The notes beneath the pieces are model-generated. The model ran no database searches, was not told the origin of the DNA, and saw only the letters and a list, made by a program, of their open reading frames with translations. From Streptomyces hawaiiensis (GTDB lineage: Bacteria; Actinomycetota; Actinomycetes; Streptomycetales; Streptomycetaceae): DNA of 64,000 nt. The stretch lies in the NCBI RefSeq assembly GCF_004803895.1, contig NZ_CP021978.1:2108001-2172000 (forward strand). Direction: 5' to 3'. The stretch's first letter is position 1, and every line of letters starts with the position of its first letter. Below, piece after piece: positions 16,051-24,492 of the stretch. The position numbers were made by a program, and so were the translations under genes.

Positions 16051-17143
16051 ACGGCCGCCAGTCACCCAGGTAGGTCTGCCTGGTGTGCGACCGGGCCTGC
16101 TCGCGGCTCAGTCGGGGCCGGTTCTCGGGGACGGGGACCGCCGCCCCCGGCCCCGTGTTCCGGTACTCGGCGAACCGCTGGGCCTGCCACGGGTGGGAGT
16201 CCGACATGTTGGCGTAGGGCGCGACCGCGTCGATGCCCGGGCCGAGCCGGGTGTCCCGCACGGTGAGCATGGGGCGGGCGGTGGTGTCGAAGCTGGGCAC
16301 CCAGGGCCGGGCCAGCTTGTAGTAGCCGTCGGGTGCCTCACTGCTGACGCGGCTGCGGGTCACCAGGTAACCGAGCGGATTGGCGCCGGCGGTCGACGGC
16401 GCGAAGACGAACCCGTAGGGGGCGCCGGCCAGGTCGGTCCGTGTCAGGGTCCGGAAGTGGCACTGCTCGAAGACCGCGGTCGCCCGTCCGAAGACGAAGT
16501 CGACGTCGCCCTCGGCGTAGCAGTGGGTGAAGTATTGGCGGGCGAAGGTGCCCAGGGCCATGGAGTCGGCGTACAGGGTGTCCTGGTGGCCGAGGAACCG
16601 GCAGTGGTGGAAGGCGGACCGGTCGCCCTGGACCTTGAGGGCGACGGCCTGGGTGCCGGTGGTCCCGGGGTGGTCGGCGCGCAGCCAGTCGTTGGCGAAG
16701 GTGATCCAGCGGGCGGTGAAGCCGTCGGCCTGCAGGGTGGTGGTGGCCGAGCCGGTGGTGCCGTGGGTGCCGCCGCCGGGCTTGGGGGTTCCGGCCGCGT
16801 TGTCGTACACGACGACGACGTCACGGGGGTTCTCGCTCGCCCCGATCCAGGTCATCCCCGTGCGGGTGCGGTCGACGGCGACTGTCTCCCGGTAGGTGCC
16901 GGGGGCGATGACGAGGGTGTGCCCGGCCCCGTTCGCCGCGGCCACCGCGTCCCGGACGGTGGTGACGTCCCCGGCGCCGCCCGGATGGACGTAGAGCGTC
17001 CTGGGAGTCAGGCGCGCGGCCGGTGAGCCGTACCGGCCGAACGGGCGCGGGCGGCCGGCGGCCCGTGCGGGAACGGAGGCCGGACCGAGCGCGGCGCCCG
17101 CTCCGGCACTCACTGTCAGGAATCCTCTTCTGGACAGGGGCAT
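16037..17143 (-). CDS. Secreted pectin methylesterase, carbohydrate esterase family 8
   Basis: The 368-residue enzyme has a twin-arginine signal (LSRRGFLTVSAGAG). The CE8 beta-helix follows with QAVALKVQGDRSAF, GHQDTLYADS, the catalytic AEGDVDFVFGRATAVFE and the late LARPWVPS. The last motif is normally LGRPW, so one glycine is replaced by alanine while the substrate-binding Arg and Trp remain. It removes methyl esters from homogalacturonan, which prepares it for the pectate lyases encoded around it. ATG 17143 has GGAG upstream. A large nested hairpin separates it from the PL1 gene. Confidence 0.92.
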   Translation of the reverse strand: MPLSRRGFLTVSAGAGAALGPASVPARAAGRPRPFGRYGSPAARLTPRTLYVHPGGAGDVTTVRDAVAAANGAGHTLVIAPGTYRETVAVDRTRTGMTWIGASENPRDVVVVYDNAAGTPKPGGGTHGTTGSATTTLQADGFTARWITFANDWLRADHPGTTGTQAVALKVQGDRSAFHHCRFLGHQDTLYADSMALGTFARQYFTHCYAEGDVDFVFGRATAVFEQCHFRTLTRTDLAGAPYGFVFAPSTAGANPLGYLVTRSRVSSEAPDGYYKLARPWVPSFDTTARPMLTVRDTRLGPGIDAVAPYANMSDSHPWQAQRFAEYRNTGPGAAVPVPENRPRLSREQARSHTRQTYLGDWRPYGRP

Positions 17144-17173
17144 GCGGGTGCTCCTTCTCTGTCACTGCGCGGG

Positions 17174-17227
17174 GGCCGGGGCGGGCGCATCCCCGGGGTG
17201 GGGGATGCGATGCGGGCCGCCCCGGCC
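17174..17227. terminator. Large nested hairpin between PL1 and pectinesterase genes
   Basis: A perfect 11-bp outer stem (17174-17184 with 17217-17227) encloses a perfect 9-bp inner hairpin (17186-17194 with 17201-17209, six-base loop). It lies just after the PL1 stop on the minus-strand transcript, inside an otherwise compact gene run. It could terminate part of the transcripts, or protect the 3' end of the upstream message. Confidence 0.65.
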
Positions 17228-17242
17228 GGTATCAAGGGGACG

Positions 17243-18553
17243 TCAGCAGATCCGGCCCGCGCCGGCCTGCCGGTCGACGATCCGCGGAACGGCCTTCGGC
17301 GAGTCGACCTTCGTGCGCAGGACCGGCTTCCAGCCCGCGCCGGACTTGAGGATCTCGCTGGGGATCTCCGCGTTGTGCACGGCGATGAGGTCGGTCCGCT
17401 TGCCGTTGACGTAGTTGTTCTCGGCGGTGAGCGGCGACTCGTTCCACTTCTTCAGGGTCTTGCCGACGCCGATGCCGGCGGGCAGCGAGAACGCGTTGTC
17501 CGTGGCGTGGAGCTGCGAGGAGGCGCCGATGCCGAAGGTGTAGGCGTACGGCTGGTCCTTGGTCACCACGAAGTGGTTGTTGTACGCGTCGACCTGCCCG
17601 AACCGCACGCGCGGGGCCCGCTCGACGATGCCCTCGAAGCGGTTGTGGTGCAGCGTGACCTTGAGTTTGCCCGTGTCGTCGGCGGCGGCACCGTCGCTGT
17701 TGCCGATCAGCATGGTCTTGTCGTGGTCCTCGAAGGAGTTCCAGGACACCGTCACGTGGTTGGCGCCGCGCACGATGTCGACGAGGCCGTCGTGCTGCTG
17801 GTAGATCTTGCCGAAGTAGGTCGGCAGGCTGCTGTCGGGGTAGCGCCCGTCGGTGAGGGTGTTGTGGTCGATCCACACATGGGTAGAGCCGTACACCACC
17901 ACGCCGTCGTACTCGGAGTTCCAGGCGCCGGTCTTGTTGTCGTCGGTCGGGTCCCACTGCGGGAAGCAGTCGACCGGGGCCTCGAAGGCGAGGTTGCGGA
18001 CGATGACGTTGTCCACGCCCTTGATCTGCAAGCTGCCGCCGCGGATCCCGGAGCCCTTCCCCACGCCCACGATGGTGGTGTCGGCGGGCACGCTCGCCTT
18101 GATGGTCTTGTCCTGCGCGGCGGCGGACGCGGCCCGCAGGTCCTCCTGCTCACCGCTGACCGGCTTGTCGTGGCCCCAGGCGGAGGGGTCATAGGCGGCG
18201 AGGTACTTCTGGAAGTCGTAACCCTCGGCCGCGAAGGCGTCGCAGCCCTCGGAGACGGCGTCGATCACCCCTTTCACCTTGATGATCCTGGGCGCCGACC
18301 CGCCGTCCTTCAGGGCGGCCCGGAACTGCTCCCAGGTGGTGACGGTGTAGACGTGCTCCGCGTCGGCCTCGGAGCCGCCGATGGTACCGGTGCCGTGGGA
18401 GCCCCAGCCGTCGCCGGCCCCGAGGGTCTGCCGGGCGAGATCCCGTGGCTGGGCGTGCGCGCCGGTGCCGCTCAGGGACAGCACGAGCGCGGTGCAGCCG
18501 ACGAGCACGCCGGCTCTCGCCATGACATGATCATGACACTTCTGAAGGTGCAT
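17243..18553 (-). CDS. Secreted pectate lyase, polysaccharide lyase family 1
   Basis: The 436-residue protein has a signal peptide ending at about GTGAHA (residue 34) and a PL1 beta-helix with the conserved order of motifs: VDNVIVRNLAFEAP, DGVVVYGSTHVWIDHNTLTDG, the HVTVSWNSFEDHDKTMLIG block, and LKVTLHHNRFEGIVERAPRVRFG, whose ERAPRVR carries the catalytic arginine region. It would depolymerise pectate. ATG 18553 is preceded by AAGGAAGAG; ATG 18523 is a weaker alternative. It is closely related to the PL1 protein at 26515-27801, suggesting an in-locus duplication. Confidence 0.92.
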   Translation of the reverse strand: MHLQKCHDHVMARAGVLVGCTALVLSLSGTGAHAQPRDLARQTLGAGDGWGSHGTGTIGGSEADAEHVYTVTTWEQFRAALKDGGSAPRIIKVKGVIDAVSEGCDAFAAEGYDFQKYLAAYDPSAWGHDKPVSGEQEDLRAASAAAQDKTIKASVPADTTIVGVGKGSGIRGGSLQIKGVDNVIVRNLAFEAPVDCFPQWDPTDDNKTGAWNSEYDGVVVYGSTHVWIDHNTLTDGRYPDSSLPTYFGKIYQQHDGLVDIVRGANHVTVSWNSFEDHDKTMLIGNSDGAAADDTGKLKVTLHHNRFEGIVERAPRVRFGQVDAYNNHFVVTKDQPYAYTFGIGASSQLHATDNAFSLPAGIGVGKTLKKWNESPLTAENNYVNGKRTDLIAVHNAEIPSEILKSGAGWKPVLRTKVDSPKAVPRIVDRQAGAGRIC

Positions 18554-18574
18554 GGTGCGGCTCTCTTCCTTCTT

Positions 18575-18614
18575 CGTCGGGGGGTGTTACGCGGCCGTCG
18601 GGGTGTTACGCGGC
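18575..18614 (-). repeat. Imperfect 21/19-bp tandem duplication at the 3' end of the CE12 gene
   Basis: Copies at 18575-18595 and 18596-18614 differ only by two missing G residues. The right-hand copy contains the TAA stop of the CE12 gene and the left-hand copy follows it on the minus strand. It mirrors the stop-codon duplication at 6827-6887. Confidence 0.75.
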
Positions 18615-19403
18615 GGCTTCCGGCCAGGTGATCCAGGACTCGGGGATCCGCCCGTCCAGCCGCCGCACATCACGCGGCCCGAGCACCCGGGTCCGCAGCA
18701 GCTCCCGCGCCACGAGCCGGGCCACCTCGATGGCCCCCGGCGGGTTGAAGTGCGTGTTGTCCTGCTCGGTCGCGGTCCAGTTGAAGTACTTCTTGGTCTC
18801 CTCGACGCCGAGCCGCTGCCACAGGGCCAGCGACAGCGCCTGGACGTCGAGCAGTGGCACCCGCTCCTCGGCGGCGAGCGCCCGCATGGCCGCGGGGTAC
18901 TCCCCGTGCGTCGGCAGGGCCTTCCCGGCGGCGTCGAACCGCCGCCGCTCCACGGAGGTCGCCAGCACCGGCCGCGCCCCACGGGCCCGGGCCCCGTCGA
19001 GGTACATCCGCAGATACTGCTGATACGTCGTCCAGGGCTCGGTGTACCGGGTGGGGTCCTCCGCCTTCTCGTCGTTGTGAGCGAACTGCACGAGGAGGAA
19101 GTCCCCCGGCCGAATGGCGGACAGGATCCCCTTCAGCCGCCCCTCGTCGACAAAGCTCTTCGAACTCCGCCCGTTCACGGCGTGATTGGACACAGCAAGC
19201 CGGGAGCTCTGCAGAAAGAAGGGAATCGCCATTCCCCACCCGGTCTCGGGCGCGGCGTCCTTGTACTTCTGCGCGGCGGTGGAATCACCGGCGATGTAGA
19301 GGATGGGGGTACGACGGGCACCGGCGTGAGCGGTACCGGTGGCGGCAAACGCCAGGGGCACGGCGGCCGCGGCAACAGCAACCTGTCTACGACTCAGAGA
19401 CAC
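18606..19403 (-). CDS. Secreted rhamnogalacturonan acetylesterase, carbohydrate esterase family 12 (SGNH hydrolase)
   Basis: The 265-residue protein has a signal peptide starting LSRRQVAVAAAAV and ending at about THAHA-like residues near 27. SGNH blocks are in order: IAGDSTA with nucleophile Ser41, NHAVNGRSSKSF, the oxyanion Asn in QFAHND and the late Asp-His pair in DNTHFNPPG. This set is typical of CE12 rhamnogalacturonan acetylesterases, which remove acetyl groups from pectin backbones. GTG 19403 follows AAGGAAC, the same ribosome-site layout as the PL9 gene. The 146-bp gap upstream contains a dispersed repeat. Confidence 0.9.
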   Translation of the reverse strand: MSLSRRQVAVAAAAVPLAFAATGTAHAGARRTPILYIAGDSTAAQKYKDAAPETGWGMAIPFFLQSSRLAVSNHAVNGRSSKSFVDEGRLKGILSAIRPGDFLLVQFAHNDEKAEDPTRYTEPWTTYQQYLRMYLDGARARGARPVLATSVERRRFDAAGKALPTHGEYPAAMRALAAEERVPLLDVQALSLALWQRLGVEETKKYFNWTATEQDNTHFNPPGAIEVARLVARELLRTRVLGPRDVRRLDGRIPESWITWPEAAA

Positions 19404-19445
19404 GCGGAGTTCCTTTCAGCGGGGGGCTGGTCAACTCACCGAGGG

Positions 19446-19510
19446 GCGCGCGGGGCTGTATCAATATGCGGCTCCGCCGCGTGGGCGCGACAAGCCAGGG
19501 ACGGCCCGCA
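19446..19510. repeat. Dispersed Streptomyces intergenic repeat, copy 1
   Basis: The core at 19465-19497 (TATGCGGCTCCGCCGC then GGGCGCGACAAGCCA) matches 59620-59652 with only two mismatches over 33 bases. A shorter relative is at 43368-43402. It contains a small hairpin, GCGGC-TCC-GCCGC. It resembles a short non-coding repeat that recurs in Streptomyces intergenic regions. Confidence 0.75.
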
Positions 19511-19549
19511 CCCTGCGAACCACAGGCCGCCCCACGGCGATGTCCAGAA

Positions 19550-20911
19550 CTACCCGTTCTGCTGGTCCCACTCCTCCTGCGCGGCATTCAGCTGCTCAGC
19601 CATCGTGTCCAGGAATTCCTTCGCACTCATCTTCCCCAGCAGCACCTTCTGGAAGTTCGGCTCGTTGTCGGCCTTGGATATCGTGTTCCAGTCCGGCAGG
19701 TAATACGGCAGCTGCACAATCGTCGTCGACCCGTCCGACAACGCGTCAGCGGCCAGCTTCGTCGGCTCGGCCTTCGAGATCCACGCGTCCTTCGCCGCGT
19801 CCGTGTTCGACGGCACCTGCCCCGCCGCCTCGTTGAACTTCGAGTTCTCCGCCCTGGACGTGGCGAACTCGATGAACTTCCAGGCCGCGTCCTTGTTTTT
19901 GCCGCTCTTGAACAGCCCGAGCCCGTCCACGGGGTTGGACACCTGCACCCGCTTGCCGGAGGAGCCGACCGGCTGGGGAATGCCCCGGAACTTCTCGACC
20001 CCGAGCGCCTTCACATGGTCCTGGTACGACCCGAGGTTGTGGTTCAGCATCCCGATCGTGCCGGAGTCCCACTGCGCGACCATCTTCGTGAAGTCGTTGT
20101 TGAGGTCGGCGGCCGGAGTGACCTTCTTGTACAGCGCCGCGTACTTCTCCAGCGCCGCCACGTTCTTGGGGTCGTTGACCGTGGTCTTCTCACCACTGGA
20201 GTCCCAGAACGACGTGATGCCGGACTGCCCGTACATGGCGTCCAGCGCCTGGGCGATGGAACCCGCACCGCCGCGAATGGTGTAGCCGAACTCGTTCTTG
20301 CCCGCGTTCGTCAGCTTCTTCGCGGCCTCGTAGAACCGGTCCCACGTCGTCGGCGCCTGGAGCCCCGCCTTCTCGAACAGATCGGTGCGGTAGTACAGCA
20401 CACCGTTGTTCGCGGAGGTCGGGATCGAGTACAGCTTGTCGTCCCCGCCGCCGGCGGCCTTCAGCGACTCGACCATGTCCTTGTTGAGCTTGCCGTTCAG
20501 GGACGACGAGCCGAGCCGCTCGTCGAGCGGCTCCAGCGCGCCCTGCGCGGCGAACCCCGCGAGCATCGCCGCGCCCACACCGCCGACGTCCGGCAGGCCG
20601 CCGCCCTGGAGGGCCGTGTCGACCTTCGACTGGTACTCGGTCGAGGCGATCCCGACGTAGTCGACCTCGATGTCCGGGTTGGCCTTCTCGAAGTCGGCGA
20701 TGATCTCCTTCCAGCTCTCGGTGCGGACACCGCCGTTGTTGTCCCAGAAGACGATCTTGCCCTTGCCGCTTCCGTCGGCGCCCTTGTCGCCGCCCGCCCC
20801 GCTGCCGTCGTCGCCGCAGGCGGTCGCGGTCAGCGCGAGCACGGCCCCCAGGGCGACGGCGGCCGAGGTGCGGCGCCCGCCTCTGCTGCTGGTGCGATTG
20901 CTGATCTTCAT
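19550..20911 (-). CDS. Sugar ABC transporter substrate-binding lipoprotein (pectin-derived oligosaccharide importer)
   Basis: The 453-residue protein has a lipoprotein signal with Cys32 in LTATAC and a family 1 solute-binding fold (GKIVFWDNNGGVRTESWKEII, NPDIEVDYVGIAS, VLYYRTDLFEKAGL, WKFIEFATS). It would capture oligogalacturonides or similar sugars and deliver them to the permeases at 27798-29623, which lack a binding protein of their own. Unusually, the binding-protein gene lies several genes downstream of its permeases. ATG 20911 has GAGAG upstream. The gap to the preceding fusion gene is 50 bp. Confidence 0.9.
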   Translation of the reverse strand: MKISNRTSSRGGRRTSAAVALGAVLALTATACGDDGSGAGGDKGADGSGKGKIVFWDNNGGVRTESWKEIIADFEKANPDIEVDYVGIASTEYQSKVDTALQGGGLPDVGGVGAAMLAGFAAQGALEPLDERLGSSSLNGKLNKDMVESLKAAGGGDDKLYSIPTSANNGVLYYRTDLFEKAGLQAPTTWDRFYEAAKKLTNAGKNEFGYTIRGGAGSIAQALDAMYGQSGITSFWDSSGEKTTVNDPKNVAALEKYAALYKKVTPAADLNNDFTKMVAQWDSGTIGMLNHNLGSYQDHVKALGVEKFRGIPQPVGSSGKRVQVSNPVDGLGLFKSGKNKDAAWKFIEFATSRAENSKFNEAAGQVPSNTDAAKDAWISKAEPTKLAADALSDGSTTIVQLPYYLPDWNTISKADNEPNFQKVLLGKMSAKEFLDTMAEQLNAAQEEWDQQNG

Positions 20912-20961
20912 TGGTCGGCTCTCTTCTTCTGGATCCAGCGGAACTTGAAGGTGTGGGGGGG

Positions 20962-22950
20962 TCAGTGGCGGGTGTGCGGCGCCCAGCCGTCGGTGCCCGC
21001 CAGGTAGGCGGTGACGGTGTGGGAGCGCGCATCCCGGTCGCTCATCTGCGGACGGTCGGCGGTGACCGACGCGCCCGGGCCGTGGTTCCGGTACTCGGTG
21101 AACCGCGCGTCCTTCCACGAGAAGCCGCTCATGTCGGTCCACGGCGAGGACTTGACCGCGGCGGGCAGCCGGGTGTCCCGGATCAGCACCTGGGCGACCG
21201 CGTCCGGCTCGCCGCCCGGGTGCCAGGGCCGTCCCAGGTGATAGGTCCCGGCGGGAGCGTCGCTGACGATCTTCGACTTGGTGATCAGGAACCCGTACGG
21301 GTTGCCCTTCCATGTCGAAGCCGCCGTGATGTAGCCGTTGTTGGAGTCCGAGCCGCGGCTCAGTGCCCGGATCACCGACCGTTCGATCACCGTCGTGGCC
21401 CGTCCGTAGACGAAGTCGACGTCGCCCTCGATGTAGGAGTCGCGGACGTAGACCCGGCTGACGGTGGTCAGCTTGGGGCTGTCGGTCATGAGGGTGTCCT
21501 GGTTGCCCAGGAACGCGGTGTCCTCGAAGACGATCCGGTCGCCGGTCGTCTTCATCGCCAGGGCCTGCTCGCCCTTCAGCTCGTGCGCGGCCTCGTCGAA
21601 GTCGTTGCTGAAGGTGAGGTTGCGGGCGGTGACGTCGTTCGCGGCGATCCGGACGGTGGCGCTCCCCGTCGAACCCCCGTACTCGGCGGGCGTGTCGAAG
21701 ACGATGACGGTGTCGTAGCGGTCCCGTCCGGTGCCGCGCAGTTCGATGTCCGGCTTGCTCGCGGGGATGAACACCTTCTCGCGGTAGGTGCCCGGCGCGA
21801 CGGCGATCGTCAGCGGGATGTCGTTGCCGTCGGGGACGGCGTCCACGGCGGCCTGCACGGTCGGGTAGTCGCCCGGGACGCGCAGCGTGACCGGCCCGCC
21901 GATCCGCTGCTGCGGCCCGGAGAACCGCTTCACCAGCGCGGGCACGGCGGCGGCCGGGTCGAGCCGGTAGGAGTAGAAGTCCCGCGGGTCGAACGCGGTG
22001 CCCCACGCGTCGTGCCGGCCGGTGGTGTTGCGCAGGATCGACCCGCGCTGCACCAGCTCGGCGCTCGCGTCGGCCTGGTAGGGGTGCTGGACGCCGTCGT
22101 AGAAGCTGTTCTCGATGACCATCTTCGTCCTGCCGCGCGACCAGTTGCCGTACGTCCAGACCGGGTCGCCGTCGGACAGCTGCGCGGACAGGTAGTTGTT
22201 GTAGAGGTGCGCGTAGGCGCAGTTGTCGGCGGACGGGTTGCGCTGCTTGGTGCCCCGGAACCAGTTGTGGTCGACGGTGATCTGCGTCCTGACGTTCGGG
22301 GTCCAGCCGATGCCGAAGGTCTTGTTGTTGTCCGTGAACTGGTTGTACGAGACGGTGACGTACTCGCTGTCCTTGCGGATGTCGAGCTGCCCGTCGCAGA
22401 TCCGCGAGAACCGTATGTGGTCGATCCACACGTGGTGGGCGGTGTCCAGGCGGATGCCGTCGTAGTCGGTGTCCTTGCAGTCCCAGTTGCCCTCGATGGC
22501 GGTGTCGCGGATGGTGAGGTTGCGGATGACGACGTTGTGCGTGCCGGGGTCGAGGGTGAAGCCACCGTGCACGATCTCGGCGGTGTCGCTGACGCCGATG
22601 ATGGTCTTGTCCGAGGCGACGGGTATCTCCGTACCGAAGGGCTCCATCTCCAGGGTGCCCTCGACGCGGATGACGTACGGCTCCTCGGCCGCCGCGTACT
22701 TCGCCAGTGCGGCCTGGTCGGTGACGGTGACGACCTTGCCGCCCGCCCCGCCGGTGGTGCCGCCGGCGAGGGAGGCGAAGCCGTGCGGCCGGTCGGTCCA
22801 GCGGTCCGCGGTGGGGCCGGGCCGCGATGCAGGGGCCGCCTGGGCGTCCTCGATCGAGCCGAGGCCGAGCGCGACGACCAGGCCGAGCACGGCGGCCGCG
22901 ATCCTGCCGTGCCCCGGTCTCGACAAGCGCTTGCTACGGAGGTGCGTCAT
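20962..22950 (-). CDS. Secreted bifunctional pectate lyase (PL1) - pectin methylesterase (CE8) fusion
   Basis: The 662-residue protein has a signal peptide (cleavage near EDAQA, about residue 38). A PL1 beta-helix covers about 45-330 with VVIRNLTIRD, HHVWIDHIRFSR, EYVTVSYNQFTDNNKTFGIG and HNWFRGTKQRNP. A CE8 domain covers about 345-650 with EQALAMKTTGDRIVF, GNQDTLMTD, IEGDVDFVYGRAT and the canonical HLGRPWHPGG. One polypeptide would thus de-esterify pectin and cleave it. ATG 22950 with GGGAG upstream is preferred over a TTG 12 bases earlier. It starts 33 bp after the GH43 stop in the same run. Confidence 0.93.
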   Translation of the reverse strand: MTHLRSKRLSRPGHGRIAAAVLGLVVALGLGSIEDAQAAPASRPGPTADRWTDRPHGFASLAGGTTGGAGGKVVTVTDQAALAKYAAAEEPYVIRVEGTLEMEPFGTEIPVASDKTIIGVSDTAEIVHGGFTLDPGTHNVVIRNLTIRDTAIEGNWDCKDTDYDGIRLDTAHHVWIDHIRFSRICDGQLDIRKDSEYVTVSYNQFTDNNKTFGIGWTPNVRTQITVDHNWFRGTKQRNPSADNCAYAHLYNNYLSAQLSDGDPVWTYGNWSRGRTKMVIENSFYDGVQHPYQADASAELVQRGSILRNTTGRHDAWGTAFDPRDFYSYRLDPAAAVPALVKRFSGPQQRIGGPVTLRVPGDYPTVQAAVDAVPDGNDIPLTIAVAPGTYREKVFIPASKPDIELRGTGRDRYDTVIVFDTPAEYGGSTGSATVRIAANDVTARNLTFSNDFDEAAHELKGEQALAMKTTGDRIVFEDTAFLGNQDTLMTDSPKLTTVSRVYVRDSYIEGDVDFVYGRATTVIERSVIRALSRGSDSNNGYITAASTWKGNPYGFLITKSKIVSDAPAGTYHLGRPWHPGGEPDAVAQVLIRDTRLPAAVKSSPWTDMSGFSWKDARFTEYRNHGPGASVTADRPQMSDRDARSHTVTAYLAGTDGWAPHTRH

Positions 22951-22983
22951 TGCGGCTCCCAACAGGCGTACGACAAGGGTTCG

Positions 22984-24492
22984 TTACGAGTAGCTGATCC
23001 GGAACTGGGTGAAGGTCGCCGCGCCGGCGTGTCCCTGACCGGCGGGCGCGAGGGCGAAGAGGCCGAGCAGGGCGCCGACCCAGCGCCACGGGGTGGCGGC
23101 GAAGACTGGGCCGGACGGGCGGAAGCCGTCGCCGACGTCGGAGGAGAAGCGGCAGCGGGCGTCCGCGCCGATCTCGATCCGCAGCCGGACCCGGCCCTCG
23201 GGGGCGAGTCGGGGGTGGGCGGCGTCACGTTCGGCCTCGGCGACACCCTCGGCGAACCGGTGCACGAGGTGGACGGTGCCGTCCGAGCCCCGCTGGAGTC
23301 CGATCCAGCCGAACGCGTCCCCGAGGACCGCGAGTCCGGCCCGGGCCCCGGGATCGTCGCTGTCGAGGCGTAGCTCCACCTCGGCGGTGCAGGGTTTTCC
23401 GGGCAGCCGCTGCGTCAGCACGTGGGGCAGTTTCCGCAGGTCGTGAGCGTCGGCCGAGCGGACGCAGGTCAGTCGCAGCCCGTCCCCGGAGTGCTGGGTG
23501 GCCCAGCCGTCGCCCGGGTTGGCGGTCCACTGCCACTGGCGGCCGTACCGTCCGCCGGGGAAGTCGTCGTCGGTGGCCGGCGCGGCGGGCGGCTGCGGCG
23601 GCAGGGCGGGGCGGCGGTGTTCGCGGACGGGGGCGCCGTCGTCCCCGAGCACCGGCCAGCTGTCCGGGCCCCAGCGCATCGGCTGGAGGTGGACGACACG
23701 GCCGTAGGCGCCGCGCTGCTGGAAGTGCAGGAACCAGTCCTCGCCGGACGGGGTGCGTACCCAGCCGCCCTGGTGGGGCCCGTTGACGTCGGTGTCCTTC
23801 TGCTCCAGGACGACTTTCTCCTCGTACGGCCCGAAGAAGCCGCGCGAGCGGAAGGCACCCTGCCAGCCGGTCTCCACGCCGCCGGCGGGGGCGAAAATCC
23901 AGAACCAGCCGTCGTGCCGGTACAGCTTGGGGCCTTCGAGGGTGAACCAGCCGGGTATGCGGTCGCCGTCGACGATCACCTTGCCCTCGTCGAGGAGGCC
24001 GGTGCCGTCGGGGCGCATCCGGTGGCCGGTGAGGCGGTTCTTGACGCCGGAGCGGGACTTGGCCCAGGCATGGACCAGGTAGGCCTCCCCGGTCTCCTCG
24101 TCCCACAGGGGGCAGGGGTCGATCAGGCCCTTGCCGGCCTTCAGCAGGTGCGGGCGGGTCCAGGGGCCCCTGATCTGCGGGGCGTTGACCTGGAAGATGC
24201 CCTGGTCGGGGTCGCCCCAGAAGATCCAGAAGCGTTCGTCGTGATACCTGAGGGAGGGGGCCCAGACACCGCAGTCGTGCCGGGGTCTGCCGAACTCGGC
24301 GGCCGGTTCAAGGCATTCGAGCGCGTGGCCGACCAGGGTCCAGTTGACCAGATCCCGGGAGTGCAGCAGCGGCAGTCCGGGGGCGCGGCCGAAGCTGGAG
24401 GCGGTCAGGTAGAAGTCGTCGCCGACGCGGACGACGTCCGGGTCGGACCAGTCGGCGTCGAGGACCGGGTTGCGGTAGGTCCCGGAGGTCAC
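22984..24492 (-). CDS. Glycoside hydrolase family 43 with C-terminal beta-sandwich domain (beta-xylosidase/arabinofuranosidase type)
   Basis: The 502-residue enzyme has no signal peptide, so it probably acts inside the cell on imported oligomers. The propeller at about 1-300 carries the GH43 acids: Asp in DADWSDPDVV, Asp in GLIDPCPLWDEETGEAYLVHAW and Glu in FTLEGPKLYRHDGWFWIFAP. A beta-sandwich domain covers about 320-500 (CTAEVELRLDSDDPGARAGLAV). GTG 24492 overlaps the stop of the upstream gene (GTGA). Exact sugar specificity cannot be told from sequence; it differs from the secreted double-GH43 protein. Confidence 0.88.
   Translation of the reverse strand: MTSGTYRNPVLDADWSDPDVVRVGDDFYLTASSFGRAPGLPLLHSRDLVNWTLVGHALECLEPAAEFGRPRHDCGVWAPSLRYHDERFWIFWGDPDQGIFQVNAPQIRGPWTRPHLLKAGKGLIDPCPLWDEETGEAYLVHAWAKSRSGVKNRLTGHRMRPDGTGLLDEGKVIVDGDRIPGWFTLEGPKLYRHDGWFWIFAPAGGVETGWQGAFRSRGFFGPYEEKVVLEQKDTDVNGPHQGGWVRTPSGEDWFLHFQQRGAYGRVVHLQPMRWGPDSWPVLGDDGAPVREHRRPALPPQPPAAPATDDDFPGGRYGRQWQWTANPGDGWATQHSGDGLRLTCVRSADAHDLRKLPHVLTQRLPGKPCTAEVELRLDSDDPGARAGLAVLGDAFGWIGLQRGSDGTVHLVHRFAEGVAEAERDAAHPRLAPEGRVRLRIEIGADARCRFSSDVGDGFRPSGPVFAATPWRWVGALLGLFALAPAGQGHAGAATFTQFRISYS

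Noticed and set aside
18523..18553. CATGATCATG palindrome at the PL1 start as an operator
   Set aside because: It lies inside the coding part of the signal peptide and arises from overlapping ATG/CAT codons; nothing similar precedes the other operon genes.
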